Assembly (NCBI GenBank): GCA_016931955.1
Contig: JAFGDV010000040.1
Span: 1-34,343, forward strand
Direction of reading: 5' to 3'
DNA from: Candidatus Altarchaeota archaeon
GTDB taxonomy: Archaea > Altiarchaeota > Altiarchaeia > IMC4 > QMZM01
Length of the DNA stretch: 34,343 nucleotides
The translations under genes and the position numbers were made by a program. The notes beneath the pieces are model-generated. The model was given only the letters and a program-made list of their open reading frames with translations, was not told the origin of the DNA and ran no database searches. This document shows, piece after piece, positions 23,196-31,972 of the stretch; positions within the stretch are counted from its first letter, which is position 1, and the number at the start of each line of letters is the position of its first letter.

Positions 23196-23247
23196 CAGCC
23201 TTTTAAGAAAAGGCTGGCGAAAAAGGATGCTGTCTGACGACAGCATC
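23194..23247. repeat. Palindromic element B at the gatE 5' junction
   Basis: Two perfect hairpins: CAGCCTTTT-AAG-AAAAGGCTG (23196-23216) and GATGCTGTC-TGAC-GACAGCATC (23226-23247). The first differs at one base from the hairpin at 7333-7353 after mscS, including its flanking CA. The second contains GTCTGA, also present in the repeated 12-mer of element A. It separates the gatE 5' remnant from the intact gene. Confidence 0.7.
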
Positions 23248-23256
23248 AGACAAAAG

Positions 23257-25119
23257 ATGACAGACATCAACTATAAAACATTGGGTTTCAAGTGCGGTAT
23301 CGAGATCCATCAGCAGTTGGAGACGCATAAGTTGTTCTGCGAGTGCCCTTCCATCATAAGAGAGGACGAACCCGACATCGTCGTCAGGAGAAAGATGAGG
23401 GCTGTCGCCGGAGAGATCGGAAACGTTGATCCTGCGGCGTTGTATGAATACCTCAGAGACAAGGAGATGATCTATCAAGCATACAGGGATACGACCTGTC
23501 TCGTGGAATTAGACGAAGAACCACCTCATCCGCTGAACGAGGAAGCCTTAGACACGGTCCTAGAGGCCTCGCTGCTCTTGAACGCGAAACCAGTGGATGA
23601 ACTGCAGGTCATGAGGAAGACAGTAATAGACGGCTCAAACACCTCAGGCTTCCAGAGGACCATTCTCGTGGCAATGGACGGCCACCTAGAAACAGAAGAA
23701 GGCAGAGTGAGAATACCGACCATCTGCCTCGAAGAAGACGCCGCAAGAAAAATAGGCGAAGAAAAGGATACGACAGTGTATAGGCTGGACAGACTCAGCA
23801 TACCTTTGATAGAGATAGCCACGACGCCAGACATAAAAAATCCAGGACATGCGAGAGAGGTTGCGGAAAAACTGGGGATGATACTGAGGGCGACAGGTAA
23901 GGTGAGAAGGGGATTAGGGACGATAAGGCAGGACCTGAACGTCTCCATAAGAGAGGGGGAGAGAGTAGAGATCAAAGGCGTACAGGATCTGCGTTTAATA
24001 GAAGACGTCCTCAGAAAAGAAGTGGAGAGACAGCTTATGCTGGTCGAGGTCAAGAAGGAACTGAAAAAAAGAGGGGCTAAAGCAGAAGACTTAGACTATG
24101 GGTTCGTTGACGTGACCCCTCTGTTCAAGAACACGAAGTCGACGATTGTCGCGAAAATGCTGGAGAAAGGCGCCAAGGTTATGGCTGTGAGACTGACGGG
24201 CTTCAAGGGATTGCTTAAGGGCAGGCTTGGACCTGAGCTGGCGCAGTACGCTAAAGCAGGTTCAGGTGTTAAGGGTATATTCCACTCAGACGAGCTCCCA
24301 GACTACGGCATAACTGAGGAGGAGGTTAAGGCCGTCGAGGATCGGCTGAAGATTAAAGATTATAAAGCGTTCGCTTTAGTAGTCGAAGAAAAGGAAACAG
24401 CAGAGAAGGCATTAGCTGAAGTGGTCAACAGATGCAAGACGGCGATAGATGGTGTCCCAGAGGAGACCCGGAAGGCTAAACCGGATGCGACAACAGAGTT
24501 CATGCGCCCACTTCCAGGATCGGCGAGGATGTATCCGGAGACAGACGAAGCACTTCTGGTTATCACCGAGGGGAGAATTGAGAGGATAAAGAGGGATATC
24601 CCTGAACTGCCAGAGGAACGGCTTGAGAGATACTTGAAGAAGGGCCTCAACCAAGAATTAGCTAATCAACTAATCAAGAGTCGTTCATCTGAGACCTTCG
24701 ACGAATTATCAGAGAAGTTCCCAGAGATTAAGGCCTCTACAATAGCGAATACCATACTTTCAATGCCGAAGGAGGTCAGGAAGAGATACAACGTGGACAC
24801 CAGTTCCCTGAGGAAAGAACACTATGAAGGGATCTTCAAGGAGATCATGGGAGGACGAACTACTAAGGAGTTCATACCTGACATTATGGCAGCCCTAGCA
24901 GCTGATCCGGAGAAATCTGTGGAAAAGGTCATCGAAGAAAAAGGCCTGCAGTCTATGACGGAGGAAGGAGTAGAGGAACTAGTAGGTAGGCTGATTTCGG
25001 AGAACAAGGGCATGACCTTCGGCGCCTTGATGGGTAAGACTATGGCAGAACTGAAAGGAAGGGCTGACGCAGAAGCCGTGAAAGAAATCATACACAGAAA
25101 ACTGCAAGCTAAAGGATAA
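23257..25119 (+). CDS. gatE: Glutamyl-tRNA(Gln) amidotransferase subunit E
   Basis: GatE is the tRNA-binding kinase subunit of the archaeal GatDE amidotransferase, which converts Glu-tRNA(Gln) to Gln-tRNA(Gln). At 620 residues it has the normal length. LGFKCGIEIHQQLETHKLFC opens the GatB/GatE core, DGSNTSGFQRT and the LEEDAAR/VYRLDRLSIPLIEI block follow. An AspRS-like insertion lies around residues 280-410, and a YqeY-like tail closes the protein. I start at the ATG at 23257, where homology begins; the open frame back to 23191 only translates a palindrome. There is no Shine-Dalgarno site there, so expression may depend on the upstream remnant frame. GatD is not in the window. Remnants of another gatE flank it on both sides. 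Confidence 0.95.
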   Translation: MTDINYKTLGFKCGIEIHQQLETHKLFCECPSIIREDEPDIVVRRKMRAVAGEIGNVDPAALYEYLRDKEMIYQAYRDTTCLVELDEEPPHPLNEEALDTVLEASLLLNAKPVDELQVMRKTVIDGSNTSGFQRTILVAMDGHLETEEGRVRIPTICLEEDAARKIGEEKDTTVYRLDRLSIPLIEIATTPDIKNPGHAREVAEKLGMILRATGKVRRGLGTIRQDLNVSIREGERVEIKGVQDLRLIEDVLRKEVERQLMLVEVKKELKKRGAKAEDLDYGFVDVTPLFKNTKSTIVAKMLEKGAKVMAVRLTGFKGLLKGRLGPELAQYAKAGSGVKGIFHSDELPDYGITEEEVKAVEDRLKIKDYKAFALVVEEKETAEKALAEVVNRCKTAIDGVPEETRKAKPDATTEFMRPLPGSARMYPETDEALLVITEGRIERIKRDIPELPEERLERYLKKGLNQELANQLIKSRSSETFDELSEKFPEIKASTIANTILSMPKEVRKRYNVDTSSLRKEHYEGIFKEIMGGRTTKEFIPDIMAALAADPEKSVEKVIEEKGLQSMTEEGVEELVGRLISENKGMTFGALMGKTMAELKGRADAEAVKEIIHRKLQAKG

Positions 25120-25130
25120 CGTCAAACAGA

Positions 25131-25187
25131 AAACCCAAAGGTTTCCTTTCTTTTGATCAACCTTTTCTTTAAGAAAGAAAAGGCTGG
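25131..25187. repeat. Palindromic element C at the gatE 3' junction
   Basis: This 57-bp segment after the gatE stop has a small stem (AAACC/GGTTT, 25131-25144) and a perfect 10-bp hairpin, CCTTTTCTTT-AAG-AAAGAAAAGG (25161-25183). Bases 25143-25187 align with 7482-7526 of element A: TTCC, a pyrimidine run, a short spacer, then the long pyrimidine/purine hairpin. It separates intact gatE from the 3' remnant. Confidence 0.65.
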
Positions 25188-25190
25188 ACG

Positions 25191-25256
25191 GAACTGAAAG
25201 GAAGGGCTGACGCAGAAGCCGTGAAAGAAATCATACAACAGAAGCTGGGAAAGTGA
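25191..25256 (+). pseudogene. Remnant of a gatE 3' end
   Basis: Twenty-one codons plus TGA read as a GatE C-terminus. Bases 25191-25237 are identical to 25048-25094 inside the intact gene (47 nt), then the two diverge: the intact gene ends HRKLQAKG while the remnant ends QQKLGK. Both tails are in frame with a stop, so this is a genuine alternative gene end rather than a slipped copy of the same one. It has no start and is not expected to be translated. Confidence 0.8.
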
Positions 25257-25284
25257 CTTTGACCGTTTTTATTTGTCTACTCCA

Positions 25285-25294
25285 ATATTTAAAA
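25285..25294 (+). promoter_or_regulatory. TATA-like box before rps6e
   Basis: ATATTTAAAA lies 34-43 nt before the eS6 ATG at 25328. The predicted leader of about 10-15 nt retains GGGGA five nt before the ATG. It probably drives eS6, aIF2-gamma and the PIN gene. Confidence 0.45.
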
Positions 25295-25327
25295 CTACAG
25301 TCTATGGTGTAGATTCTGGGGATTACA

Positions 25328-25729
25328 ATGGATTTTAAAGTAGTTATAGGGGACCCTGAAACAGGGAAAAGCTATCAGCAGGAGATGAAAGAAGACAAAA
25401 CCAAAAAGGTTAAGGGGAAAAAGATCGGCGACGAGATAGATGGGGCGGTTTTAGGCCTCACCGGCTACAAACTGGTTATTACCGGCGGAAGCGACAAAGG
25501 CGGATTTCCCATAAAGAAGGGAGTGCATGGACGCGGCGGCGTGAAAGTGCTTATGAAGGGAGGAGTAGGCTACAACAAGAGGTGTGAAATCCGTAAAAGG
25601 AAGAGGGTTAAAGGTGAGGTAATCAGCGAAGACATCGTTCAGGTGAACATGAAGATCACCACCAGAGGGAAGAAGACAGTAGAAGAACTCCTCGGCTTAG
25701 GCGAAAAAGAAGAAGAAAAGAATGAATAA
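25328..25729 (+). CDS. rps6e: 30S ribosomal protein eS6
   Basis: This 133-residue small-subunit ribosomal protein matches archaeal S6e. Landmarks are the N-terminal FKVVIGDPETGKSYQQE, the GKKIGDEIDGAVLGL segment, the ITGGSDKGGFPIKKGVHG loop and the basic CEIRKRKRVKGEVIS region. The C-terminus is an acidic and basic tail (EKEEEKNE). It precedes the aIF2-gamma gene by three bases, a linkage common in archaea. A short leader with GGGGA is used for initiation. Confidence 0.96.
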   Translation: MDFKVVIGDPETGKSYQQEMKEDKTKKVKGKKIGDEIDGAVLGLTGYKLVITGGSDKGGFPIKKGVHGRGGVKVLMKGGVGYNKRCEIRKRKRVKGEVISEDIVQVNMKITTRGKKTVEELLGLGEKEEEKNE

Positions 25730-25732
25730 AGA

Positions 25733-26950
25733 ATGCAAGAGCACGTTCAACCTGAAATCAACATAGGCCTCGTAGGACACGTAGACCATGGAAAAACAAC
25801 ACTGACTAAGGCTTTATCTGGCGTATGGACTGACAGACACTCTGAGGAGATAAAGAGGGGAATATCCATACGTCTAGGCTATGCTGACTGCTCATTCTAC
25901 AGGTGCAAGAAATGCGATGACCCTGGATGCTACTGCACACAGGAGAAGTGCCCTCGCTGCGGCTCTGAAACAGAGTTCTTGAGGAAGGTCTCGTTCGTGG
26001 ATTCACCAGGACACGAGACCTTGATGGCTACGATGCTTTCAGGCGCCGCCATAATGGATGGGGCGGTTTTAGTCATCGCCGCCAACGAGAAATGCCCGCA
26101 GCCACAGACTGCAGAACACCTTATGGCGTTAGACATACTAGGCGTTAAGAATATCATCATAGCCCAGAACAAGATAGACTTGGTTACGAAGGAGCGGGCT
26201 GAAGAGAACCACTTAGAGATTAAGGGGTTTGTAAAGGGTACCATGGCCGAGAATTCCCTGATAATACCAATTGCAGCTCACTATAATGCAAACATCGACG
26301 TTCTCATAAAGGCGATACATGAGAGAATCCCAACACCAAAAAGGAATCTGGAGAAGACACCCATAATGCGGGTGGCTAGATCCTTCGACGTCAACCGCCC
26401 AGGCACCAAGATAGAGGACATAAAAGGTGGGATCGTAGGTGGCTCAATAATGCAGGGCAGGTTCAAGGTTGGGGATAAAATAGAGTTCCTCCCAGGTGTC
26501 AAGAAGAAGAATACATATCATCCAATACAGACAGAGATAGTGAGTCTGTCGTTCAGTAATGTCAACCTAGAGGCCGCTCAGCCAGGTGGCTTGATTGCCA
26601 TCGGCACAAAACTCGACCCAGCACTCACGAAGTCGGACAACATGTCAGGTAATGTCGTAGGCTTACCCGGGAAATTATCAGCGTCTAGAGAAAAGTTGAG
26701 TTTGGATATTACGCTGTTGAAGAGGCTCTTCGGAGCCAAGGATGAGGTCATGATAAAGCCCATCGAAAAGAATGAAGCCTTGATGTTGTCTGCTGGCAGC
26801 GCCATAACCGTCGGCTTGGTAACCGACCCAAAGAGGGGCGACCTCAGGCTGAAGCTGCCAGTATGCGTAGAGGAAGGTGATTTGGTAGCCATAAGCAGAC
26901 GATTCGAAGCCCGCTGGCGCCTTATCGGCTACGGGATAGTCAAAGAATGA
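25733..26950 (+). CDS. eif2g: Translation initiation factor aIF2 subunit gamma
   Basis: This 405-residue GTPase carries initiator Met-tRNA to the small subunit. The G1 motif is GHVDHGKTT, switch 1 follows RGISIRLG, a zinc knuckle is formed by [20 protein letters not shown]3 is DSPGHE, and G4 is NKID. Domains II and III follow, with RSFDVNRPG and [12 protein letters not shown]. It lies directly behind eS6, and its TGA overlaps the ATG of the PIN-domain gene (26947-26950). The alpha and beta subunits are not in the window. Confidence 0.97.
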   Translation: MQEHVQPEINIGLVGHVDHGKTTLTKALSGVWTDRHSEEIKRGISIRLGYADCSFYRCKKCDDPGCYCTQEKCPRCGSETEFLRKVSFVDSPGHETLMATMLSGAAIMDGAVLVIAANEKCPQPQTAEHLMALDILGVKNIIIAQNKIDLVTKERAEENHLEIKGFVKGTMAENSLIIPIAAHYNANIDVLIKAIHERIPTPKRNLEKTPIMRVARSFDVNRPGTKIEDIKGGIVGGSIMQGRFKVGDKIEFLPGVKKKNTYHPIQTEIVSLSFSNVNLEAAQPGGLIAIGTKLDPALTKSDNMSGNVVGLPGKLSASREKLSLDITLLKRLFGAKDEVMIKPIEKNEALMLSAGSAITVGLVTDPKRGDLRLKLPVCVEEGDLVAISRRFEARWRLIGYGIVKE

Positions 26951-27342
26951 CGACCATTATCCTGGACACGAATTTCCTATTGCTGCCTTACACTGAGAAG
27001 GTTGATGTGTTCGGAGAGATAGAGCGTCTTGTCGTTGATGAATGCGAACTCTGCACTTTAGCCGGCGTCTTGGAAGAGCTGCTGGGAATACGAGACAACA
27101 GAGAAAGCAAGGGCCGCGACAAGATTGCGGCGAAAATAGCACTACAACTGATAGAGAAAAAAAAAGTCAAGGTTATTGAAAGCCGTGGACGAGTAGATGA
27201 GCAGATAATCGAATACGCAAAAAAAAACAAAGAGACAATGGTGTGTACCAACGACAAAGAACTTAAGAGGAGGTTAATAGGGTTGGGAATCCCAGTAATA
27301 CACATCATGAGTGGGCGCAGGCTTGGACTCTCCAGCCCCTAA
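26947..27342 (+). CDS. PIN-domain ribonuclease, Fcf1/Utp24-like
   Basis: This 131-residue PIN protein has the first acidic residue in ILDTNFLL (D7), a central glutamate in LEELLG, and [11 protein letters not shown] with the later aspartate, so the nuclease site looks intact. The archaeal gene next to aIF2-gamma is usually of the Fcf1/Utp24-like group proposed to act in rRNA maturation. There is no antitoxin gene beside it, which speaks against a VapC toxin. It overlaps the aIF2-gamma stop in ATGA. Thus an RNA-processing nuclease is made together with ribosomal and initiation proteins. Confidence 0.85.
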   Translation: MTTIILDTNFLLLPYTEKVDVFGEIERLVVDECELCTLAGVLEELLGIRDNRESKGRDKIAAKIALQLIEKKKVKVIESRGRVDEQIIEYAKKNKETMVCTNDKELKRRLIGLGIPVIHIMSGRRLGLSSP

Positions 27343-27350
27343 TTTAAATT
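27342..27350 (+). promoter_or_regulatory. TATA-like box before hppA
   Basis: ATTTAAATT begins at the stop codon of the PIN gene, 46-54 nt before the hppA ATG at 27396. A leader of about 20 nt would include GAGAGG at 27383-27388, seven nt before the ATG. This suggests that hppA has its own promoter in the middle of the translation block. Confidence 0.4.
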
Positions 27351-27395
27351 AATTAAAGGCTAATAGTTAATCTCAGTTCATAGAGAGGATAAAAA

Positions 27396-29411
27396 ATGGA
27401 TCTTGGTGTTTTACCGCCAATCTCGGGTATATGTGCACTGGTCTTTGTAGCATTTCTGATAAGGAAGGTGATGAAAGAAGGCTATGGAACAGAAAAGATG
27501 AAGGAGATCTCTGATGCAATACATGAAGGAGCGATGGCGTTCCTGAAGACAGAATATACAGCCATCTTGATATTCGCAATCTTTATGACGATAATACTGG
27601 CAGGATTAATAAATGTGCCGACGGCTGTCGCATATATTGGAGGAGCTATCTGTTCTTCGGCTGCTGGCTTCATAGGGATGAACATAGCAACCAAGGCTAA
27701 TGTTAGAACGGCCGAGGCTGCGAAAAAAGGCCTTGACAATGCATTAAAAGTGGCTTTCTCCGGCGGGGCGGTGATGGGCCTCTCTATAGTAGGCATTGGT
27801 TTACTTGGGATATACATCGCATACATAACCCTCGGAGGTCAGAGCATCCAAGATTATGATGTAATCAACATAATCACCGGCTTCGGTCTCGGCGCAAGCT
27901 CTATTGCATTGTTCGCCAGAGTCGGCGGCGGCATATTTACAAAGGGCGCGGATGTCGGTGCAGACCTCGTGGGGAAGGTCGAAGCAGGAATCCCTGAAGA
28001 CGATCCACGGAATCCTGCAGTAATAGCCGACAATGTCGGAGACAACGTTGGGGACGTTGCAGGGATGGGGGCAGATCTCTTTGAAAGCTACGTTAACGCT
28101 ATAATAGCTGCGATGGTCATAGGGTTGACAGTATATGGCATCACCGGTGTCATATTCCCGATGGCTCTCGCAGGGGCAGGTATCCTGGCATCCATAGTGG
28201 GAACATTCTTTGTTTCAACAAAGGAGGGTGCAAAGACATCAGAACTCCTATTCGCCCTCCGGAAGGGCGTCTACGTTACCGCTATCCTAATCATAATAGC
28301 GACCTATTTCCTGGTTCAGGGAACTGTAGAAGACATAAATGTCTTCTATTCCGCAGTTATTGGCTTGGTGGTTGGTGTCGCCATAGGACTGATAACTGAA
28401 TACTATACTTCAAGCGGCTACGGTCCGACAAAGAGGGTTGCTGAATCGGCCCAGACAGGTGCTGGAACAAACATAATAAGCGGTCTCTCAGTCGGGATGA
28501 AAAGCACAATGATGCCGATACTGCTTATTGCAATAGCGATTGTGGTAGCATACAGCCTCTGTAGTGGCATAAATCCCGAATCGAATTCAGGTATCTATGG
28601 CATTGCTGTGGCTGCCGTTGGAATGCTGTCAACCCTTGGAATGACCATGTCAACTGACGCCTATGGTCCGATAGCAGATAATGCTGGCGGGATAACAGAG
28701 ATGGCAGGCCTCGGGAAGGAGATAAGGAAGAGAACCGATGCCTTAGATGCCTTAGGGAATACGACGGCTGCAACAGGTAAAGGGTTTGCGATAGCCTCGG
28801 CGGCTCTCACCGCACTTGCTCTGCTGTCAGCATACACCACAGCAACAGGTGTTATCGTCATAGATCTCACAAAATCGGAGGTAATAGCAGGAGTCTTCAT
28901 CGGGGGAATGCTACCCTTCCTGTTCTCGTCTTTCACCATGGATGCTGTGGGTAAGGCTGCCTTTGGGATAGTTAACGAGGTTAGAAGACAGTTCAAGGAG
29001 ATCGCTGGTCTGATGGAAGGCAAAGCCAAGGCAGATTATGCTACCTGCGTTAACATAAGCACGAAGACAGCAATCAAGGAGATGATAGTTCCCGGCTTGC
29101 TGGCGGTTACGGCCCCCATCATAATGGGTCTGCTCTTAGGTGCGGAAGCCCTAGGCGGCCTCCTTGCCGGAGCAATAGTTTCAGGCTTCCTCCTGGCTGT
29201 GATGATGGCGAACACCGGAGCGGCATGGGATAACGCCAAAAAATACATTGAGGAAGGGAATCTGGGTGGAAAAGGCTCCAACGCACACAAGGCCGCTGTG
29301 ATAGGAGACACAGTAGGCGATCCCTTCAAAGACACCGCAGGCCCGTCACTAAACATACTTATAAAGTTGATGTCCGTAGTAGCTTTGGTATTTGCACCAC
29401 TATTCATCTAA
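27396..29411 (+). CDS. hppA: Membrane pyrophosphatase, K+-dependent type
   Basis: This 671-residue integral membrane protein has about sixteen helices. It couples pyrophosphate hydrolysis to cation pumping. The substrate-binding motifs are [33 protein letters not shown] and, near the end, [33 protein letters not shown] carries Ala and Gly at the positions where K+-independent enzymes have Lys and Thr, so this is the K+-dependent subfamily. That subfamily includes both H+ and Na+ pumps, and I cannot tell which applies. Its place between the PIN gene and rpo7 interrupts the usual archaeal gene order. Pyrophosphate from tRNA charging and transcription could feed it. Confidence 0.96.
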   Translation: MDLGVLPPISGICALVFVAFLIRKVMKEGYGTEKMKEISDAIHEGAMAFLKTEYTAILIFAIFMTIILAGLINVPTAVAYIGGAICSSAAGFIGMNIATKANVRTAEAAKKGLDNALKVAFSGGAVMGLSIVGIGLLGIYIAYITLGGQSIQDYDVINIITGFGLGASSIALFARVGGGIFTKGADVGADLVGKVEAGIPEDDPRNPAVIADNVGDNVGDVAGMGADLFESYVNAIIAAMVIGLTVYGITGVIFPMALAGAGILASIVGTFFVSTKEGAKTSELLFALRKGVYVTAILIIIATYFLVQGTVEDINVFYSAVIGLVVGVAIGLITEYYTSSGYGPTKRVAESAQTGAGTNIISGLSVGMKSTMMPILLIAIAIVVAYSLCSGINPESNSGIYGIAVAAVGMLSTLGMTMSTDAYGPIADNAGGITEMAGLGKEIRKRTDALDALGNTTAATGKGFAIASAALTALALLSAYTTATGVIVIDLTKSEVIAGVFIGGMLPFLFSSFTMDAVGKAAFGIVNEVRRQFKEIAGLMEGKAKADYATCVNISTKTAIKEMIVPGLLAVTAPIIMGLLLGAEALGGLLAGAIVSGFLLAVMMANTGAAWDNAKKYIEEGNLGGKGSNAHKAAVIGDTVGDPFKDTAGPSLNILIKLMSVVALVFAPLFI

Positions 29412-29420
29412 AAAAAGAAA

Positions 29421-30020
29421 ATGTACAAAATACTGACTGTAGAGGATACAGTAAGGGTTCCACCGAGGAGATTCGATGAAAACCTGAAGACTGTGATCAC
29501 TTCAGAGTTCGAGAACACCATCACAGGCAGAATAGATAAAAACGTGGGCATCGTCCTCTCCGTGCTAAAGGTAGTGGACATGGGGGAGGGTAAGATCATA
29601 ATGGGGGACGGAGCAATATACTACAACGTAACCCTAGAGGTGCTGGTATACCAGCCTGTCCTGAATGAGGTCATCGAAGGCTCCGTTTCAGAGATAATAG
29701 AGTTCGGCGCCTTTGTGAACTTCGGTCCAATGGATGGCTTAGCCCATGTATCACAGATAACCGAAGACTACATGAGCTACGACCAGAAGAACTCGATGCT
29801 AGTCGGAAAAGAAACCAAAAAAACATTAAAACTAGGCGACACCATAAGGGCCAGGATCGTCTCAGTGAGCCTGAAACCAAAGTTCTCCAGCTCCAAGATA
29901 GGCTTAACAATGAGGCAACCCTATCTAGGTAAGCTGGATTGGCTAGAAGAGGAGAAGAAAGCCCAAAAGAAGAAAGAGACTAAAGTAGAGAAGAAAGAAA
30001 AACCAAGGGAGAAAAAATGA
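29421..30020 (+). CDS. rpo7: RNA polymerase subunit Rpo7 (RpoE')
   Basis: This 199-residue stalk subunit of archaeal RNA polymerase pairs with Rpo4 and binds emerging RNA. The N-terminal RNP-like domain starts MYKILTVEDTVRVPP and includes VGIVLSVLKV. The S1 domain spans roughly residues 80-165 (VIEGSVSEIIEFGAFVNFGP, DGLAHVSQI). A Lys/Glu-rich tail of some 25 residues follows. It begins 9 bp after hppA, so the two may share a transcript. Its TGA overlaps the Spt4 start in ATGA. Confidence 0.96.
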   Translation: MYKILTVEDTVRVPPRRFDENLKTVITSEFENTITGRIDKNVGIVLSVLKVVDMGEGKIIMGDGAIYYNVTLEVLVYQPVLNEVIEGSVSEIIEFGAFVNFGPMDGLAHVSQITEDYMSYDQKNSMLVGKETKKTLKLGDTIRARIVSVSLKPKFSSSKIGLTMRQPYLGKLDWLEEEKKAQKKKETKVEKKEKPREKK

Positions 30021-30193
30021 GGGCCTGCAAGAAATGCCATAAACTAACGGAAGAAGAAACATGTACAGTCTGCGGGACTTCAACGTCCCAGTACTGGAGC
30101 GGCTACCTCGGCATCATAGACCCGGAGAACTCCGAAATCGCAAAAAAGATGGGTATAAAGGTTCCTGGCGAATATGCATTAAAGGTCAGATAA
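30017..30193 (+). CDS. spt4: Transcription elongation factor Spt4 (RpoE'')
   Basis: This is a 58-residue zinc protein. MRACKKCHKLT and CTVCGTSTSQYW supply two CxxC pairs for the zinc ribbon, and GYLGIIDPENSEIAKKMGI is the typical Spt4 core. It binds the NGN domain of Spt5 to increase polymerase processivity. The start overlaps the rpo7 stop in ATGA, the usual archaeal arrangement, and the next gene begins one base after the stop. Spt5 is elsewhere. Confidence 0.94.
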   Translation: MRACKKCHKLTEEETCTVCGTSTSQYWSGYLGIIDPENSEIAKKMGIKVPGEYALKVR

Positions 30194-30194
30194 C

Positions 30195-30698
30195 ATGGCA
30201 TTTTTGGGTCTGCCCGCACACCTCAGACGAAAGCTGAAGAAACCACTAGGCAATCTGCTGGCAGACGTCAGCGAAGTAGATATAAGATCTGACACCCTAA
30301 TAATATGTGTCGGCGACAAAACAACGGAAGAAATCCTTAAAAGAGGATTCAGACCAAAAATATGTGTCTACGACGGCAAAATAAAGAGAAAAGGAATACA
30401 GATACCAGAGATAATAGAGAAATACGACGCAGAAAAAATAAGACTCAACAATCCCCCTGGGAGTTTAAACATTGAAGTGTTCAATGCAATAGATAACGCA
30501 TTGAAAAGCAAAAAAGGCTTCAAGATAAGGATAGACGGCGAAGAAGACCTTATAACGCTGGCTGCCATCGACAGGGCTCCAATAGACTCATTGGTCTTCT
30601 ATGGACAACCCGGAGAAGGCGTCGTCGCTGTAAGAGTGGACGAGGAAAAGAAAAAAAAGGTAAAAGAGATACTAGAGGCGATGCAGAATGAAAATTGA
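30195..30698 (+). CDS. GTP-dependent dephospho-CoA kinase
   Basis: This 167-residue protein matches the archaeal DUF359 family, shown in Thermococcus to phosphorylate dephospho-CoA with GTP, the last step of CoA synthesis. Conserved parts are CVGDKTTEEILKRGFRPKI, VYDGKIKRKG, NPPGSLN, IDGEEDLITL and FYGQPGEGVVAVRVDEEKK. The position between Spt4 and eS24 is the common archaeal one. The eS24 start lies 11 bases inside its 3' end. It complements the CoaB gene at 15322, so two CoA steps are encoded in the window. Confidence 0.93.
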   Translation: MAFLGLPAHLRRKLKKPLGNLLADVSEVDIRSDTLIICVGDKTTEEILKRGFRPKICVYDGKIKRKGIQIPEIIEKYDAEKIRLNNPPGSLNIEVFNAIDNALKSKKGFKIRIDGEEDLITLAAIDRAPIDSLVFYGQPGEGVVAVRVDEEKKKKVKEILEAMQNEN

Positions 30699-31251
30699 GG
30701 TAACAGATGACCGAACGAACCCCCTCCTCAATAGAAGGGAGATAAGGTTCAAGGTAGTGCATGATGGACCTACCCCAAAAATGCTAGACATCAGGAAGGC
30801 ATTGATAGAGGAATTGAATCTGAATAAGGAGCTGACTATAGTGAACAGCATAAAATTAGAATACGGCGGAAGCATTATAAAAGGCTACGCGAAAGTCTAC
30901 GAAGACAAGGAAAGTATGGAAGTGGAACAAGAGAACAAGATAAAAAAGAACCTCAAACCAAAAGAAGAAAAGATGGCTGAAGGAGAGGCCAAGAAAGCGG
31001 AGACAAAGGAGGAAAGGACCGAACCAGAGGCTGCAGAAGAGAAACCAGTGGAAAAAGTAGAAGACACAGAACCAGCAGAAGAAAAGACCGAACCCAAAAC
31101 TGCAGAAGAGAAAACAGGGAAGAAAGAAAAGAAACCATTGGAGAAGGTAGGAGACAAAGAAACAAAACCAGAGACAACAGAAGAGAAACCAGGGAAGAAA
31201 GAAAAGAAACCTAAAGCTGCGAAAGAGAAACCCAAGGAGGAAAAGAAATGA
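30688..31251 (+). CDS. rps24e: 30S ribosomal protein eS24 with long charged tail
   Basis: The first 100 or so residues of this 187-residue protein are a normal archaeal S24e ([48 protein letters not shown]). The remaining 85 or so are low-complexity Lys/Glu/Pro/Thr with repeats such as EEKPxEKVxD and [11 protein letters not shown]. Archaeal S24e normally ends at about 100 residues, so the tail nearly doubles the protein. Units [17 protein letters not shown] and [13 protein letters not shown] suggest tandem duplication. The tail is probably disordered and solvent-exposed on the ribosome. Its TGA overlaps the eS31 ATG. Confidence 0.92.
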   Translation: MKIEVTDDRTNPLLNRREIRFKVVHDGPTPKMLDIRKALIEELNLNKELTIVNSIKLEYGGSIIKGYAKVYEDKESMEVEQENKIKKNLKPKEEKMAEGEAKKAETKEERTEPEAAEEKPVEKVEDTEPAEEKTEPKTAEEKTGKKEKKPLEKVGDKETKPETTEEKPGKKEKKPKAAKEKPKEEKK

Positions 31252-31403
31252 GCAAGAGATGGGAGAGGTATGAAGTCAAGGATGACAAGGTTGTGAGAAA
31301 GAACAGGAGCTGCCCGAAGTGCGGCGAAGGCACCTTCTTAGCCGACCACGAAAACAGGCTATCATGCGGCAAATGCGGGTACACTGAATTCAAGAAAAAG
31401 TGA
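31248..31403 (+). CDS. rps27ae: 30S ribosomal protein eS31 (S27ae)
   Basis: This is a 51-residue zinc-ribbon ribosomal protein. The motif [15 protein letters not shown] followed by [11 protein letters not shown] gives the four zinc-binding cysteines. In eukaryotes it is made as a ubiquitin fusion; the archaeal form stands alone, as here. It overlaps eS24 in ATGA, and its own TGA overlaps the next GTG start. The eS24-eS31 pair is conserved across archaea. Confidence 0.95.
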   Translation: MSKRWERYEVKDDKVVRKNRSCPKCGEGTFLADHENRLSCGKCGYTEFKKK

Positions 31404-31951
31404 AAGTCGTTGGATTAGACCTCGCCGGAAACCCAAAAAACGACACCGGCTTCTGTATCATGGAGGTCGCAGACGACAGAAAACACGTTTCTACGAGCAT
31501 AGTGCACTCTGATCCGGAAATCATTGAAAAACTCAAGGAGATAAAACCAGAGCTAGTAGCGATAGATGCACCCCTCACCTATAGCGGCACCAACAGGAGA
31601 TGCGACGACGAGCTTAGAGAATACGGTGCACTGCCAGTAACCCTCCGGGGCATGGAGACACTCGCGAAGAGGGGGAGTATGCTGGCAGAAAAACTCAGAG
31701 ACAATGGAATGGAATTCATTGAAGTCTTCTCCACTGCGACAGCAAAGATTCTGGGATTCTATGATAGAAGAGAGATGATGATGCAGAAGAATCTCATCGC
31801 TTCAGGAATCAAAGGCAGCGTGGATGAGAGAATCCTGAGCAAGGATGAACTAGATGCTATATTTGCTGCCATAACAGCCTGCCTGCACCTGAGTGAAAAA
31901 ACAGTGGCAGTCGGCGAAGGAGACAATAGGATAATCACCCCCCAGGTATGA
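31400..31951 (+). CDS. DUF429 family RNase H-fold protein
   Basis: This 183-residue protein starts with [18 protein letters not shown] and has AIDAPL, the pattern of DUF429 proteins, which are predicted to have an RNase H-like fold with acidic catalytic residues (D7 and D55). [12 protein letters not shown] near the C-terminus adds further acidic residues. The cellular role is not established. It starts with a GTG that overlaps the eS31 stop (GTGA), so it is co-translated with ribosomal proteins. A nucleic-acid or nucleotide role is plausible but unproven. Confidence 0.8.
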   Translation: MKVVGLDLAGNPKNDTGFCIMEVADDRKHVSTSIVHSDPEIIEKLKEIKPELVAIDAPLTYSGTNRRCDDELREYGALPVTLRGMETLAKRGSMLAEKLRDNGMEFIEVFSTATAKILGFYDRREMMMQKNLIASGIKGSVDERILSKDELDAIFAAITACLHLSEKTVAVGEGDNRIITPQV

Positions 31952-31956
31952 AAGCG

Positions 31957-31965
31957 ATTTATATC
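31957..31965 (+). promoter_or_regulatory. TATA-like box before the COG2509-type flavoprotein gene
   Basis: ATTTATATC is centred about 34 nt before the ATG at 31995. It predicts a start near 31987 and a leader of only a few bases. Confidence 0.4.
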
Positions 31966-31972
31966 CTCGTTA

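Noticed and set aside
23191..23256. Translation of gatE from the ATG at 23191
   Set aside because: The extra 22 residues only translate the palindromic element, while the family start coincides with the ATG at 23257.
22335..25320. Similar ATGGTGT(G/A)GATTCT sequences upstream of two genes (near 22340 and 25303)
   Set aside because: The shared stretch is short and lacks a consistent position relative to starts; chance is sufficient.
26947..27342. VapC toxin of a toxin-antitoxin pair
   Set aside because: No antitoxin gene is adjacent. The overlap with aIF2-gamma fits the conserved archaeal PIN gene of rRNA processing.
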